Source: Bordetella genomosp. 7 | GTDB taxonomy: Bacteria; Pseudomonadota; Gammaproteobacteria; Burkholderiales; Burkholderiaceae_B | DNA length: 64,000 nucleotides | Reading direction: 5' to 3' | Assembly: GCF_002261265.1 (NCBI RefSeq) | Contig: NZ_NEVK01000004.1 | Coordinates: 372,001 to 436,000 of the forward strand | Shown: positions 56,560 through 64,000 of the stretch, in pieces | Numbering within the stretch: the stretch's first letter is position 1 | How the letters are laid out: each line of letters begins with the position of its first letter | The notes under the pieces: model-generated | Seen by the model: only the letters and a program-made list of their open reading frames with translations | Told to the model about the DNA's origin: nothing | The model's database searches: none | Program-made: the position numbers and the translations under genes

Positions 56560-57255
56560 CTATGCGCCGCGTGCGGACTGGCGCGCTGCCGGCTTGAGGC
56601 TGTCGGCCCATTCGCGCGCCAGGTCGCGATGCGCGCGCCAGTTAGCCAACGCGGTCACCAGCATCGCAATGCAGGCGCCTGCGGCGGCCAGGGCCATGTC
56701 TTTCTGGGCGTCCCAGATATCGCCCTGGGTACCCAGATAGGCTGTTCCCAGGTCGCCGCCGAACATCACGGCGGCGCCCCATTCGACCAGTTCATAAAGC
56801 GCCGAGGTAGACAGCGCCACGTCCAGCGGCAGCAGGTACCCCCAGAAGCCCCGCACCTCGACCACGCGCAGGAAGATTTCGCGGATGGGATAGGCAAACA
56901 GCAGGCCATACGAAAAGTGCACCAGGCGGTCGAAATGGTTGCGCTGCCAGCCAAGCGCCTCGTTCAGGCTGTGCCCGGTCAGGGCGCGCCACCAGTCGTC
57001 GTAGGGCACCAGCGAATAGGTGTAGTGCGAGCCGACGGCATGCAGGCACATGAACAGGAAGATCAAGGTGTACGACACGCGCGAAAACGCGAACCAGCGC
57101 CGCGTGAACACCAGCGCCGCCCCAAACAGCAGCACCAGCGCGTTTTCCAGCAGCCATGCCGGACGGTCATGCGGATCAATGGCCAGTATCAGCCACCATA
57201 TCGCGTACAGCGTGGCCAGCAGGCAAAGATAGGCGTGGCGAGGGGGCGCTTTCAT
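56560..57255 (-). CDS. DUF2238 family integral membrane protein (YjdF-like)
   Basis: 231 residues with six hydrophobic segments. Family features YPIREIFLRVVEVRGFWGYLLPLD, YELVEWGAAVMFGGDLGTAYLG and TQGDIWDAQKDMALAAAGA match DUF2238. The conserved H and D/E residues in HFDRLVHF, ELVEW and GDIWDAQKD hint at metal-dependent function but none is established. Arf B gene lies upstream on the same strand, 36 bases away. Confidence 0.85.
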   Translation of the reverse strand: MKAPPRHAYLCLLATLYAIWWLILAIDPHDRPAWLLENALVLLFGAALVFTRRWFAFSRVSYTLIFLFMCLHAVGSHYTYSLVPYDDWWRALTGHSLNEALGWQRNHFDRLVHFSYGLLFAYPIREIFLRVVEVRGFWGYLLPLDVALSTSALYELVEWGAAVMFGGDLGTAYLGTQGDIWDAQKDMALAAAGACIAMLVTALANWRAHRDLAREWADSLKPAARQSARGA

Positions 57256-57291
57256 GTGTGGGTGTCGTGATTGGGCAAATGGGGCCGCGCT

Positions 57292-57708
57292 TCAGTCATC
57301 GCTGATCTTGCCCCGCAGGCGCTTGATCTCGCCGCGCAGCACTTTGCGCTGCACCCGGCGGCGCTGCGAGGCGCGCGTGGGCCGGGTGGGATGGCGCGGC
57401 TTGGCCGGCCGGGCGGCCAGCCGCACCATATCGGCCAGCCGCTCGAGCGCCTCGGCGCGGTTCTTTTCCTGGCTGCGGGAGCTCTGCGCCTTGATCACGA
57501 TGACGCCTTCGCCGGACACCCGGCGGTCGGGCAGCGCGCACAGCGCTTCCTTGATGTGCGCCGGCAGGCCGGATGCGCGCACATCGAAGCGCAGATGGAC
57601 GGCGCTGGATACCTTGTTGACGTTCTGGCCGCCGGCGCCCTGCGCGCGGATCATGCCGAACTCGATATCGCGTTCGTCCAGGTACAGGTCATCTTGAACG
57701 TGGTACAT
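57292..57708 (-). CDS. arfB: Alternative ribosome-rescue factor ArfB (YaeJ)
   Basis: 138 residues. GGQ catalytic motif in RAQGAGGQNVNKVSSAVHLR at about 21-40. A long basic C-terminal tail (RPTRASQRRRVQRKVLRGEI) enters the empty mRNA channel in the family. Hydrolyses peptidyl-tRNA on non-stop ribosomes. Divergent from queE, starting 101 bases away. Confidence 0.93.
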   Translation of the reverse strand: MYHVQDDLYLDERDIEFGMIRAQGAGGQNVNKVSSAVHLRFDVRASGLPAHIKEALCALPDRRVSGEGVIVIKAQSSRSQEKNRAEALERLADMVRLAARPAKPRHPTRPTRASQRRRVQRKVLRGEIKRLRGKISDD

Positions 57709-57809
57709 GGCAGGCCGTCAGTCTACGCCAGCCAGCCCGCCGCCGCGACTGGCGCCGTGCCGCTAAAATGGCGGTTTGGACAGGGCCGGCCATGTGCCGC
57801 CTGCATGGC

Positions 57810-58442
57810 ATGACATACTCCACCAAAGAAATCTTCAAGACACTGCAGGGCGAAGGCGCCCAGGCAGGCCGCGCCGCAGTATTCTGCCGCTTTGCCGGCT
57901 GCAACCTGTGGTCGGGGCGCGAATCCGACCGTGCGGCGGCGGCCTGCACGTTCTGCGACACCGACTTCGTGGGCACCGACGGCCCGGGCGGCGGCAAGTT
58001 CGCCAGCGCGGCCCTGCTGGCCGACGCAATCGCCGCGGCATGGGGGCCGGATACGCGCGACCGCTACGTGGTGTTCACGGGCGGCGAACCCCTGCTGCAG
58101 CTCGACGCCCCCTTGCTGCACGAAGTGCACGCCCGCGGCTTTACCGTGGCCATTGAAACCAACGGCACGCTGCCCGCGCCCGACGGCGTCGACTGGATCT
58201 GTGTCAGCCCCAAGGGCAGCGCGGAAGTGGTGATCGAACGCGGGCACGAGCTCAAGCTGGTCTATCCGCAACCCGACGCGCGGCCCGAAGCGTTTGCGCA
58301 CCTGGACTTCCAGCATTTTTTCCTGCAGCCCATGGATGGCCCCCGGCGCGCGGCCCACACCGAGCAGGCGGTGCAGTATTGCCTGCAGCACCCTCAATGG
58401 CGGCTCAGCCTGCAAACCCACAAATACATAGGCATTCCATGA
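57810..58442 (+). CDS. queE: 7-carboxy-7-deazaguanine synthase QueE
   Basis: 210 residues from ATG at 57810 (MTYSTKEIFKTLQGEG, the usual N-terminus); an ATG at 57792 would add six residues. Radical SAM enzyme in queuosine/7-deazapurine synthesis. The cluster motif is CX14CX2C, visible as CNLWSGRESDRAAAACTFC, instead of CX3CX2C, as in Burkholderia QueE. VFTGGEPLLQLD is the SAM-binding GGE motif. The queD gene follows in the same direction, 28 bases later. Confidence 0.95.
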   Translation: MTYSTKEIFKTLQGEGAQAGRAAVFCRFAGCNLWSGRESDRAAAACTFCDTDFVGTDGPGGGKFASAALLADAIAAAWGPDTRDRYVVFTGGEPLLQLDAPLLHEVHARGFTVAIETNGTLPAPDGVDWICVSPKGSAEVVIERGHELKLVYPQPDARPEAFAHLDFQHFFLQPMDGPRRAAHTEQAVQYCLQHPQWRLSLQTHKYIGIP

Positions 58443-58470
58443 ACTGTTCACGTGCCTGGCGGAGCCACGC

Positions 58471-58914
58471 ATGATCTCGGTGACCCGCAAACTCGAATTC
58501 GACGCCGGCCACCGCATTCCCGACCATCGCAGCCAGTGCCGAAACCTGCACGGGCATCGCTATGTTCTTGAAATCACGTTGCAGGGCGACGTGGTCGATG
58601 CGCCCGGCCAGTCCGACAACGGCATGCTGATGGATTTCTCGGAAATCAAGGCCATCGCCAAGCGTCATATCGTCGACCCCTGGGACCACGCGTTCCTGGT
58701 CTATCGCGGCGACACGGCGGTGCGCGAGTTTCTCGACAGCCTGCCCGGCCACAAGACCGTGGTGCTCGACTGCATACCCACGGCCGAAAACCTGGCGCAG
58801 GTGGTTTTCGCCACCCTGGCGCCGCACTATCACAGCCACTATGGCGCGCAACTGCGCCTGGCGCGCGTACGCCTGTACGAGACCCCCAACTGCTGGGCCG
58901 ACTGCACGGGCTAG
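58471..58914 (+). CDS. queD: 6-carboxytetrahydropterin synthase QueD
   Basis: 147 residues. Zinc His ligands in FDAGHRIPDH and NLHGHRYVLE; catalytic Cys just before NLHGH (SQCRNLHGH). LMDFSEIKAI and DHAFLVYRGD match QueD. Produces the substrate for QueE. Same direction, probably co-transcribed. Confidence 0.95.
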   Translation: MISVTRKLEFDAGHRIPDHRSQCRNLHGHRYVLEITLQGDVVDAPGQSDNGMLMDFSEIKAIAKRHIVDPWDHAFLVYRGDTAVREFLDSLPGHKTVVLDCIPTAENLAQVVFATLAPHYHSHYGAQLRLARVRLYETPNCWADCTG

Positions 58915-58933
58915 CGGCCAGGCGACCTGCTCG

Positions 58934-60019
58934 CTATAGGCCCTGCTGGCGGGTCGCCATCAGGTAGTTCTCGGCGGCGCCGTCGTTGACGCTGGCCCAC
59001 AGCAGCTGGTCATTGCGGAAGGCTCGCCACGAAGCCAGCACTTTCGCAAAGGCAGGATTCTTGCCGGCGTATTCCTCCAGCACCTCGCGCGTGGCGCGCT
59101 GCATGGCGTGCATGACCTCGGGCGGCCACGACTTCAGCTTGACGCCCTGCCCCACCAGGCGCTTGAGCGCCCCGATATTGTTGGCGTCGTATTTGGCGAG
59201 GAGGTCATCGGCCGCGAGTGCGCTGGCCGCACGCAGGGCCTCCTGGTAGCGGGGCGGGAGCCTGGCCCAGCTGTCGCGGTTGACGGTGACGCACAGATTG
59301 GCGCCCAGCTCCATGACGCCGGGGCCGTAGTAATACTGGGCCACCTTGGCAAAGCCCAGCTTCTCGTCATCGTAGGGGCCCACGAATTCCACGGCATCGA
59401 GCGCGCCTTTCTCCAGGGCGGGGTAGATATCGCTGCCGGCCACCTGCTGTGGAATGGCGCCCAGCTTCTGGTACACCATGCTGAGCAGCCCGGGCGTACG
59501 GATTCGCAAGCCCTTGAAATCGGCGGGAGTGTTGATTTCCTTGCGGAACCAGCCGCCCATCTGCGCGCCCGTGTTGCCGCACGGAATCGCCAGGGCGTTG
59601 AAGCCGGCATACAGCTCATCGATCAACTGCGCGCCGCCGCCATACAGCAGCCACGCATTGTGCTGACGCGGGGTCAACCCGAACGGCACGCCCGTGTCGA
59701 ACACCAGCGCAGGCTCTTTGCCCACGTAATAAAAACCCGCCGTGTGGCCGCATTCGGTGGTGCCATTCTGCACCGCATCCAGCACCTGCAGCGGCGGCAC
59801 CAGTTCTCCCGCCGAAAACGGCCGGATGCTGAACTTGCCATCGGTCAGCGCAGCCACGCGCGCGCACAGGAACTCCGCCGCTCCCCACACGGTATCGAGC
59901 GATCGCGGAAAGCTGCTGGGCATGCGCCACTGGATCACGGGCGCATCCTGCGCCACTGCCGGCGCAGCCAGCGCGGCGCCACCGGCGCCGGCGAGAGTCA
60001 GAAAACGACGTCGTTGCAT
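58934..60019 (-). CDS. TRAP transporter periplasmic receptor (DctP family), orphan
   Basis: 361 residues. Tat-like leader MQRRRFLTLAGAGGAALAAP ending AVAQ. WRMPSSFPRSLDTVWGAAEF and FSIRPFSAGELVPPLQVLDAV are the signature of the monocarboxylate 2-oxoacid-type TRAP receptors, and FKGLRIRTPGLLSMVYQKLGA is the Arg-containing ligand-binding region. No permease is next to it. It lies 12 bases after a class II aldolase gene, which suggests a shared pathway. Confidence 0.9.
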   Translation of the reverse strand: MQRRRFLTLAGAGGAALAAPAVAQDAPVIQWRMPSSFPRSLDTVWGAAEFLCARVAALTDGKFSIRPFSAGELVPPLQVLDAVQNGTTECGHTAGFYYVGKEPALVFDTGVPFGLTPRQHNAWLLYGGGAQLIDELYAGFNALAIPCGNTGAQMGGWFRKEINTPADFKGLRIRTPGLLSMVYQKLGAIPQQVAGSDIYPALEKGALDAVEFVGPYDDEKLGFAKVAQYYYGPGVMELGANLCVTVNRDSWARLPPRYQEALRAASALAADDLLAKYDANNIGALKRLVGQGVKLKSWPPEVMHAMQRATREVLEEYAGKNPAFAKVLASWRAFRNDQLLWASVNDGAAENYLMATRQQGL

Positions 60020-60031
60020 GGCACGGATTCC

Positions 60032-60820
60032 TTAATCGATGCAATCGGGCGCCTCGCGCAGGGCGCGGCGGGCGAAATAGGCGAACGTCAGGCCCAGGAT
60101 CTTGGGCTTGACCAGGAAATCATGGGCCTCGCGAGCGCGTTCGGCGGGCACCGGCTTGACCGGCCCTATTGCGCGGGCCCGCAATTGCAACGCCGCCACT
60201 TGCTCCAGCCACAAGGCCATCACCGTGGCCTCTTCGATTGACTTGCCGGCGGTCAGCATGCCGTGGTTGGCCAGCAGAATGGCGCGCTTGTCGCCCAACG
60301 CGGTCGAAATGATCTGGCCCTCGTCGTCACCGATGGGCAGGCCCGGCCATTCGGCCAGGTAGGCGCAATCATCGAAGAAAGGCGTGGCGTCCATGTGCGC
60401 TACCACCAGCGGCTCGCCCACCATCGACAGCGCAGACACCGCGGGTGGATGCGTATGCACAATGCACTGCACGTCGGGCCGGTGCCGGTAGATCCACGCG
60501 TGAAAGCGGTTGGCGGGGTTGGGCAGCGACTTGCCGTCCAGCGGGTTGATGTCTTCATCGATGAGGATCAACTCGCTGGCGCGGGCCTCGTCGGCGCCCA
60601 GGCCGAACGGCAAGGTCCAGATGGTGCCCGGCTGGTCGCCGCGCGCGGTGATCTGGCCGGCCAAGCCACCGTGCCAATGGCCTTGCGCGGCCAGCATGCG
60701 GCAGGCCAGCGCCATTTTCTGGGCGGAGGTCCAGTCGGCCTGCTGGGTCGCGCGTTCTTCGATCTCGCGATCGACACGGCGGCGCAGCGCGTCCTTGTCT
60801 TGGGAAGCGTAATCAGACAT
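60032..60820 (-). CDS. Class II aldolase/adducin family protein
   Basis: 262 residues. Zinc-binding His pattern VQCIVHTHPPAVSALS and ILLANHGMLTAGKS with a Glu/Asp in the middle, as in fuculose-phosphate aldolase relatives. The N-terminal block LAAQGHWHGGLAGQITAR varies from the usual GTxGNxS. Start ATG at 60820 after AGGATGATG. Probably acts on a hydroxy- or keto-acid derivative; no specific call. First of a two-gene unit with the TRAP receptor. Confidence 0.85.
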   Translation of the reverse strand: MSDYASQDKDALRRRVDREIEERATQQADWTSAQKMALACRMLAAQGHWHGGLAGQITARGDQPGTIWTLPFGLGADEARASELILIDEDINPLDGKSLPNPANRFHAWIYRHRPDVQCIVHTHPPAVSALSMVGEPLVVAHMDATPFFDDCAYLAEWPGLPIGDDEGQIISTALGDKRAILLANHGMLTAGKSIEEATVMALWLEQVAALQLRARAIGPVKPVPAERAREAHDFLVKPKILGLTFAYFARRALREAPDCID

Positions 60821-60879
60821 CAATCATCATCCTGGTAAATGCCGGCTGGCGCGAAGGCCTGCCTGATGTAGTTTTTGTG

Positions 60880-60896
60880 GTTGCCTTTTAGGCAAC
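60880..60896. promoter_or_regulatory. Palindromic operator candidate ahead of the aldolase-TRAP operon
   Basis: GTTGCCT-TTT-AGGCAAC, 7-bp arms with a 3-base centre. A further half-site TTGCCT lies at about 60919-60924. It sits between the divergent aldolase and XRE-cupin genes and is the best site for that regulator. A looser TTGTT...AACAA pair lies at 60897-60918. Confidence 0.65.
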
Positions 60897-61019
60897 TTGT
60901 TGTCTAACGTACAAACAATTGCCTGATTCCTCAACAAGGGGAAACCCGCAGGGCGCCCCTGCCACACAATCACAAAAGTGGCATCATGCAGCCTTCGCCG
61001 TCCTGACTGCCCTTCATCC

Positions 61020-61619
61020 ATGCCGCCGAAACGCCGCACACTCGCCGCCGCCACCGCCCCCGATGCCCAGCAGGTGGGATTGCGGATACGGGCGATGCGC
61101 CGCCAGCGCAAGTTGACACTGGCGGGGTTGTCCGAACTGACCCAGCTCGACAAAGGCTTCCTGTCGCGCCTGGAGCGCGGCGAGAAATTCGCGTCGGTGG
61201 GGTCGTTGCACACCGTGGCGGTGGTCCTGGGTACGTCGCTGTCGGCGCTGCTGGGCGAAACCGATCCGCAGGATGAAATCCACGTCGTGCGCGCCGACGA
61301 ACGGCACAGGGTGGCGACGGCGCCCGGCGATCCGGGCGAGCACGCCTACGAAGCCATTACGATGGGCGCGCCCAACAGCGGTCTGTCGGTAATGGTGGTG
61401 CAGGTAGGCACGCATGGCCAACAGAGCGTGGCGCGCCACAACGGAGACGAACTGATCTTCGTGCTGGAAGGCCGGGTGCGGGTGCATTTCGGCGAACATA
61501 CCGTCGTGCTCGAACGCGACGACAGCGTGCGCTTTCCGGGATACCTGCCCCACAGCCTGAGCGCCGAGGGCCGCAAGACCGCCCGTGCGCTGGTCATCAT
61601 CGCCAGCGGCCAGGCCTGA
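61020..61619 (+). CDS. XRE-family regulator with C-terminal cupin domain
   Basis: 199 residues. HTH at about 20-75: RIRAMRRQRKLTLAGLSELT and KGFLSRLERGEKFASVGSL. Cupin at about 120-195: HNGDELIFVLEGRVRVHFGE and DSVRFPGYLPHSL. This architecture normally senses a small molecule through the cupin. Divergent from the aldolase/TRAP receptor genes, so it most likely controls their expression. Start at 61020 avoids an upstream Ser/Pro-rich extension. Confidence 0.9.
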   Translation: MPPKRRTLAAATAPDAQQVGLRIRAMRRQRKLTLAGLSELTQLDKGFLSRLERGEKFASVGSLHTVAVVLGTSLSALLGETDPQDEIHVVRADERHRVATAPGDPGEHAYEAITMGAPNSGLSVMVVQVGTHGQQSVARHNGDELIFVLEGRVRVHFGEHTVVLERDDSVRFPGYLPHSLSAEGRKTARALVIIASGQA

Positions 61620-61648
61620 AGCCGCGGCGGCCGGAAGGCGGGAACAAG

Positions 61649-62347
61649 CTAATGCAGGGTCGTGCCCTGGGGCGGTGTCTGGGACAGACCCAGGGCCGCT
61701 TCCCAGCTGCGCAGCGGCACACAGGTTTGCAGGCGTTCAATGGCCCGTTGCACCAGGGCCGGATGCAACGAGTGGCCGACGCGGCTGGCAACGTCTATCG
61801 TGGCATCGCCATGCAGCGCCTGCAGCCGCGCCTGCGCGGCCTGCGTATGCCCCACGGCCATCACCGGATCATCGGCGCCATGCAGCAGGTGGATGGTGGT
61901 GTATTGCGGCGCTGCCTTGGGCAGCTGGGCATACCGGCCGGAAAACGCCAACACGCGCCCGGCCAACCCATCGTGGGCCTGCACGGCTTCGAGCGCCATG
62001 ATCGCGCCTTGTGAAAACCCCGCCAGTGCGGTGTCGGATTGCAGCAGGCCGAACCGCGCCTGCGCCCCGCGAACGTAATCGACCAGGGCCGGCATGGCAC
62101 GGGCCACGCGTTCGGGGCGGTTGTCGTCGGTGACGCCGCTGACCGAGAACCACTGCCGGCCGGCAGCGGCGCCGTCATAGGGTTCGAAGCCGGCCGGGAC
62201 CAGGATCGCGGCCTGCGGGAACGCCCCGCGCAGGGCCTGCGCCAGCGGCTGCATGTCCTGGGGCGTGCCCCCCACGCCGTGCAGCAGGATGAACAACTGC
62301 CTGATATCGGCGGCAGGCAGGGATTCGTAGGCGTCGGCGTGGGACAT
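61649..62347 (-). CDS. Alpha/beta hydrolase, carboxylesterase/phospholipase family (YpfH-like)
   Basis: 232 residues. Nucleophile elbow LAGFSQGAIMALEA (GxSxG), oxyanion LFILLHGVGGTPQDM, catalytic Asp in LLHGADDPVM and His in RVGHSLHP. Close to E. coli YpfH esterase. The ATG at 62347 opens the family-length protein; an upstream reading is non-homologous and crosses the LexA box. Acts on short-chain esters. Confidence 0.87.
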   Translation of the reverse strand: MSHADAYESLPAADIRQLFILLHGVGGTPQDMQPLAQALRGAFPQAAILVPAGFEPYDGAAAGRQWFSVSGVTDDNRPERVARAMPALVDYVRGAQARFGLLQSDTALAGFSQGAIMALEAVQAHDGLAGRVLAFSGRYAQLPKAAPQYTTIHLLHGADDPVMAVGHTQAAQARLQALHGDATIDVASRVGHSLHPALVQRAIERLQTCVPLRSWEAALGLSQTPPQGTTLH

Positions 62348-62450
62348 GAGAGGAACGGGGCGCGGCTGTGGATGTGGCGTTGGATCATTGTAGACCTGGG
62401 GGCACGACGGTGATGCGGCGCGAATAGGCCAGCCCACTTCCTCGGACAAA

Positions 62451-62470
62451 TACTGTATATTTGTACAGTA
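62451..62470 (+). promoter_or_regulatory. LexA (SOS) box upstream of imuA
   Basis: TACTGTATATTTGTACAGTA has the CTGT-N8-ACAG core and matches 18 of 20 positions of the E. coli consensus TACTGTATATATATACAGTA. It ends 14 bases ahead of the imuA ATG. SOS control of imuAB operons is established in related bacteria. Confidence 0.93.
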
Positions 62471-62484
62471 AATACGTTTTTGCC

Positions 62485-63189
62485 ATGCAGCCCGAACACA
62501 TCCACCCCGCCCTGTGGCGCGCCACGCAATTGGCGCGCAGCGCCGCCCGCGGCGTGCCCACCGGCCATGCCGCACTGTCTGCGCAGTTGCCCGCGGGCGG
62601 GTGGCCGCAGGGCGCGCTGGTCGAACTGCTGGCCCCCCATCCCGGCATTGGCGAAATCCGCCTGTTGCAGCCGGCGCTGGCCCAACTCGACCGCCGCCAT
62701 GTCATCGCGCTGGTGCAGCCTCCTCATGTCCCGCATCTGGCCTGCTGGCAAGGCTGGCGGCTGGATCCCCGGCAACTGCTCTGGGTGGCGCCCGAACGTC
62801 CTGCCGACGCCCTGTGGGCTGCCGAGCAAATCCTGAAACACGGCACTTGCGGGGCCTTGATGTGCTGGCTGCCCCGGGCGCGGCCCGAGGCATTGCGCCG
62901 GCTGCACCTGGCGGCCCAGGGCCACGACACGCTGTGCTTCATCCTGCGTCCGGCTACGGCGGCCCAGCAGGCTTCGCCTGCGCCGCTGCGCCTGGCCCTG
63001 GCCCCCGCCCCCGGCGGGCTGTCGGTTCATATCCTGAAGCGGCGCGGGCCGGCCTGCGCCGAACCCCTGCATATCGTTTTCGAGCCCGCTTCGGCGCCGG
63101 CTTACGCCCCCACTCGCCATGCCCCTCTGGATCGCCGTCTTCCTGCGCTGCCTGCCGCTGGACGCCGCACGCCCTCAGTGGTCTCCTGA
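62485..63189 (+). CDS. imuA: ImuA, SOS mutagenesis protein
   Basis: 234 residues. RecA/SulA-like family. Characteristic segments are VPTGHAALSAQLPAGGWPQGALVELLAP and GEIRLLQPALAQLDRRHV at the N-terminal half; there is no clear Walker A, as usual for ImuA. With ImuB and DnaE2 it forms the mutasome for error-prone bypass of DNA damage. ATG at 62485; a TTG inside the LexA box is rejected. The 3' end overlaps imuB by 71 bases. Confidence 0.88.
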   Translation: MQPEHIHPALWRATQLARSAARGVPTGHAALSAQLPAGGWPQGALVELLAPHPGIGEIRLLQPALAQLDRRHVIALVQPPHVPHLACWQGWRLDPRQLLWVAPERPADALWAAEQILKHGTCGALMCWLPRARPEALRRLHLAAQGHDTLCFILRPATAAQQASPAPLRLALAPAPGGLSVHILKRRGPACAEPLHIVFEPASAPAYAPTRHAPLDRRLPALPAAGRRTPSVVS

Positions 63190-64000
63190 TGCGGCGTTTG
63201 CGGTGCTGGACCACGAACGCATCGCCGCCCTGACGCCGGCAGCGGCCGCCGCCGGGTTGCGGGCCGGCATGCGCCGCGCGGGCGCGGCCGCCATGGCGCC
63301 CGATATTCCGCTGCTGGATCGCGATGCGCCTGCCGAAAACACGCTGCTGCACGAAGCCTCGCTGGCCCTGCTGCAGTACACGCCCGACATCGCCCTGGCC
63401 GGCCCGGATACCGTGTTGCTGCAAGTGGGCGCCAGCCTGACGTATTTCGGCGGGCCGCGCGCCCTGCACCGGCGCGTGGCCGCCACCTTGCGCGCCATGA
63501 GCCTGCATGCCCGGCTGGGCATGGCCCCTACCGCCCAGGGCGCCTGGCTGCTGGCACACCACGCGGCGGCCCGCACACCGCGCCGGGCATTGCAGGCGGC
63601 AACCCTGGCGCGGCGCCTCGATGCCCTGCCCTGCGCCCTGCTGCCGGGCGCCAGGCCCCGCCTGGAATGGCTGGGCGACCTGGGCTGCCATACGCTGGGC
63701 GCCTTGCGCCGCCTGCCCCGCGCCGGTCTGCAGCGGCGCTGCGGTACCACGCTCACCCAAGAGCTCGATGCCGCCTACGGCACGCAACCCGAATGCCACG
63801 CCTGGATCCAGCCGCCCGCGCGCTTCCGGCAACGGCTGGAACTGCCCGATTATCTCCAGCACGCCGACGCCCTGCTGGCCTGGACGCGCCGCCTGCTCGA
63901 ACCCCTGTGCGGCTGGCTGGCTGCACGGCGGCGCGCCGTGCAGCACCTGAACCTGATCCTCGAACACGAACGCGGCCGGCACGCCCGGGCCCCTACCGAA
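63119..64000 (+). CDS. imuB: ImuB, Y-family polymerase-like mutagenesis protein (N-terminal part, cut by window edge)
   Basis: 294 residues seen; the rest lies beyond the right edge. Begins MPLWIAVFLRCLPLDAARPQ, the common ImuB start. Palm and finger features are weakly conserved: ALLQYTPDIALAGPDTVLLQVGASLTYFGG carries the region where Y-family polymerases have catalytic acids, and AWLLAHHAAARTP and LEWLGDLGCHTLGALRRLPR (helix-hairpin-helix-like) follow. ImuB lacks catalytic acids and tethers DnaE2 to the clamp. Overlaps imuA by 71 bases, so translation may be coupled. dnaE2 is expected next. Confidence 0.9.
   Translation, partial: MPLWIAVFLRCLPLDAARPQWSPDAAFAVLDHERIAALTPAAAAAGLRAGMRRAGAAAMAPDIPLLDRDAPAENTLLHEASLALLQYTPDIALAGPDTVLLQVGASLTYFGGPRALHRRVAATLRAMSLHARLGMAPTAQGAWLLAHHAAARTPRRALQAATLARRLDALPCALLPGARPRLEWLGDLGCHTLGALRRLPRAGLQRRCGTTLTQELDAAYGTQPECHAWIQPPARFRQRLELPDYLQHADALLAWTRRLLEPLCGWLAARRRAVQHLNLILEHERGRHARAPTE

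Noticed and set aside
57709-57809. preQ1 riboswitch ahead of queE
   Set aside because: No preQ1-type pseudoknot or A-rich tail is visible; the gap holds only a TAAAAT that could be a -10.

Overview
The window is GC-rich, densely coded chromosome from a betaproteobacterium of the Alcaligenaceae, most likely Bordetella or a close relative such as Achromobacter. The basis is gene content and family style: surE-pcm-nlpD order, a Bug/TctC receptor, TRAP receptors, a Burkholderiales-type QueE with a CX14CX2C motif, and a fused PhaAB antiporter. No rRNA, tRNA, insertion sequence, prophage or CRISPR array was recognised. All complete genes look intact; only the first (rlmD) and last (imuB) are cut by the window edges.

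Layout. 1-5.3 kb, minus strand: rlmD (partial), a TorF-type putative porin, a Spy/CpxP-like periplasmic protein, and surE-pcm-nlpD followed by a PolB-related exonuclease. 5.5-8.6 kb: plsY and tsaD (convergent, stop codons overlapping) and an NCS2/AzgA purine permease. 8.6-9.4 kb: a non-coding block with palindromic repeats and a perfect 32-bp inverted repeat. 9.4-11.6 kb: LLM flavin oxidoreductase, thioredoxin, YigZ/IMPACT protein. 11.6-15.1 kb: a nitrate/sulfonate-type ABC importer with two binding proteins. 15.3-16.9 kb: ABC-F ATPase. 17.2-21.8 kb: TRAP transporter operon plus an enoyl-CoA hydratase. 21.8-24.9 kb: LD-carboxypeptidase, tadA, HAD hydrolase, proline-rich exported protein. 25-31 kb: six-gene Pha/Mrp cation/proton antiporter operon. 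31.2-36.1 kb: Bug receptor, second repeat block, SbcCD/YhaNO-like pair. 36.3-38.2 kb: dadA and divergent Lrp regulator. 38.2-40.8 kb: DUF502 protein, membrane-anchored Mrr-like protein, Tgl-like transglutaminase homologue. 40.8-41 kb: third repeat block. 41-49.6 kb: complete glycerol ABC import and catabolism locus (glpSTPQ-DUF2160-glpV divergent from glpR-glpD). 49.6-55 kb: TetR-controlled tripartite ABC efflux operon. 55-59 kb: NRDE protein, small exported protein, DUF2238 protein, arfB, queE, queD. 58.9-61.6 kb: orphan TRAP receptor plus class II aldolase, divergent from an XRE-cupin regulator. 61.6-64 kb: esterase, LexA box and imuA-imuB mutagenesis genes.

The most unusual feature is a family of 29-31-bp imperfect palindromes (GGTGTCTGAC ... 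GTCAGACACC) in three blocks at about 8.6-9.1, 32.2-32.4 and 40.8-40.9 kb, all at gene 3' ends. Full copies keep one mismatched base pair at a fixed position, occur in both orientations, and in one block provide the stop codon of the preceding gene. They look like a REP-like element family, possibly acting as bidirectional 3'-end structures. Functional calls rest on reading motifs by eye; no database search was run.
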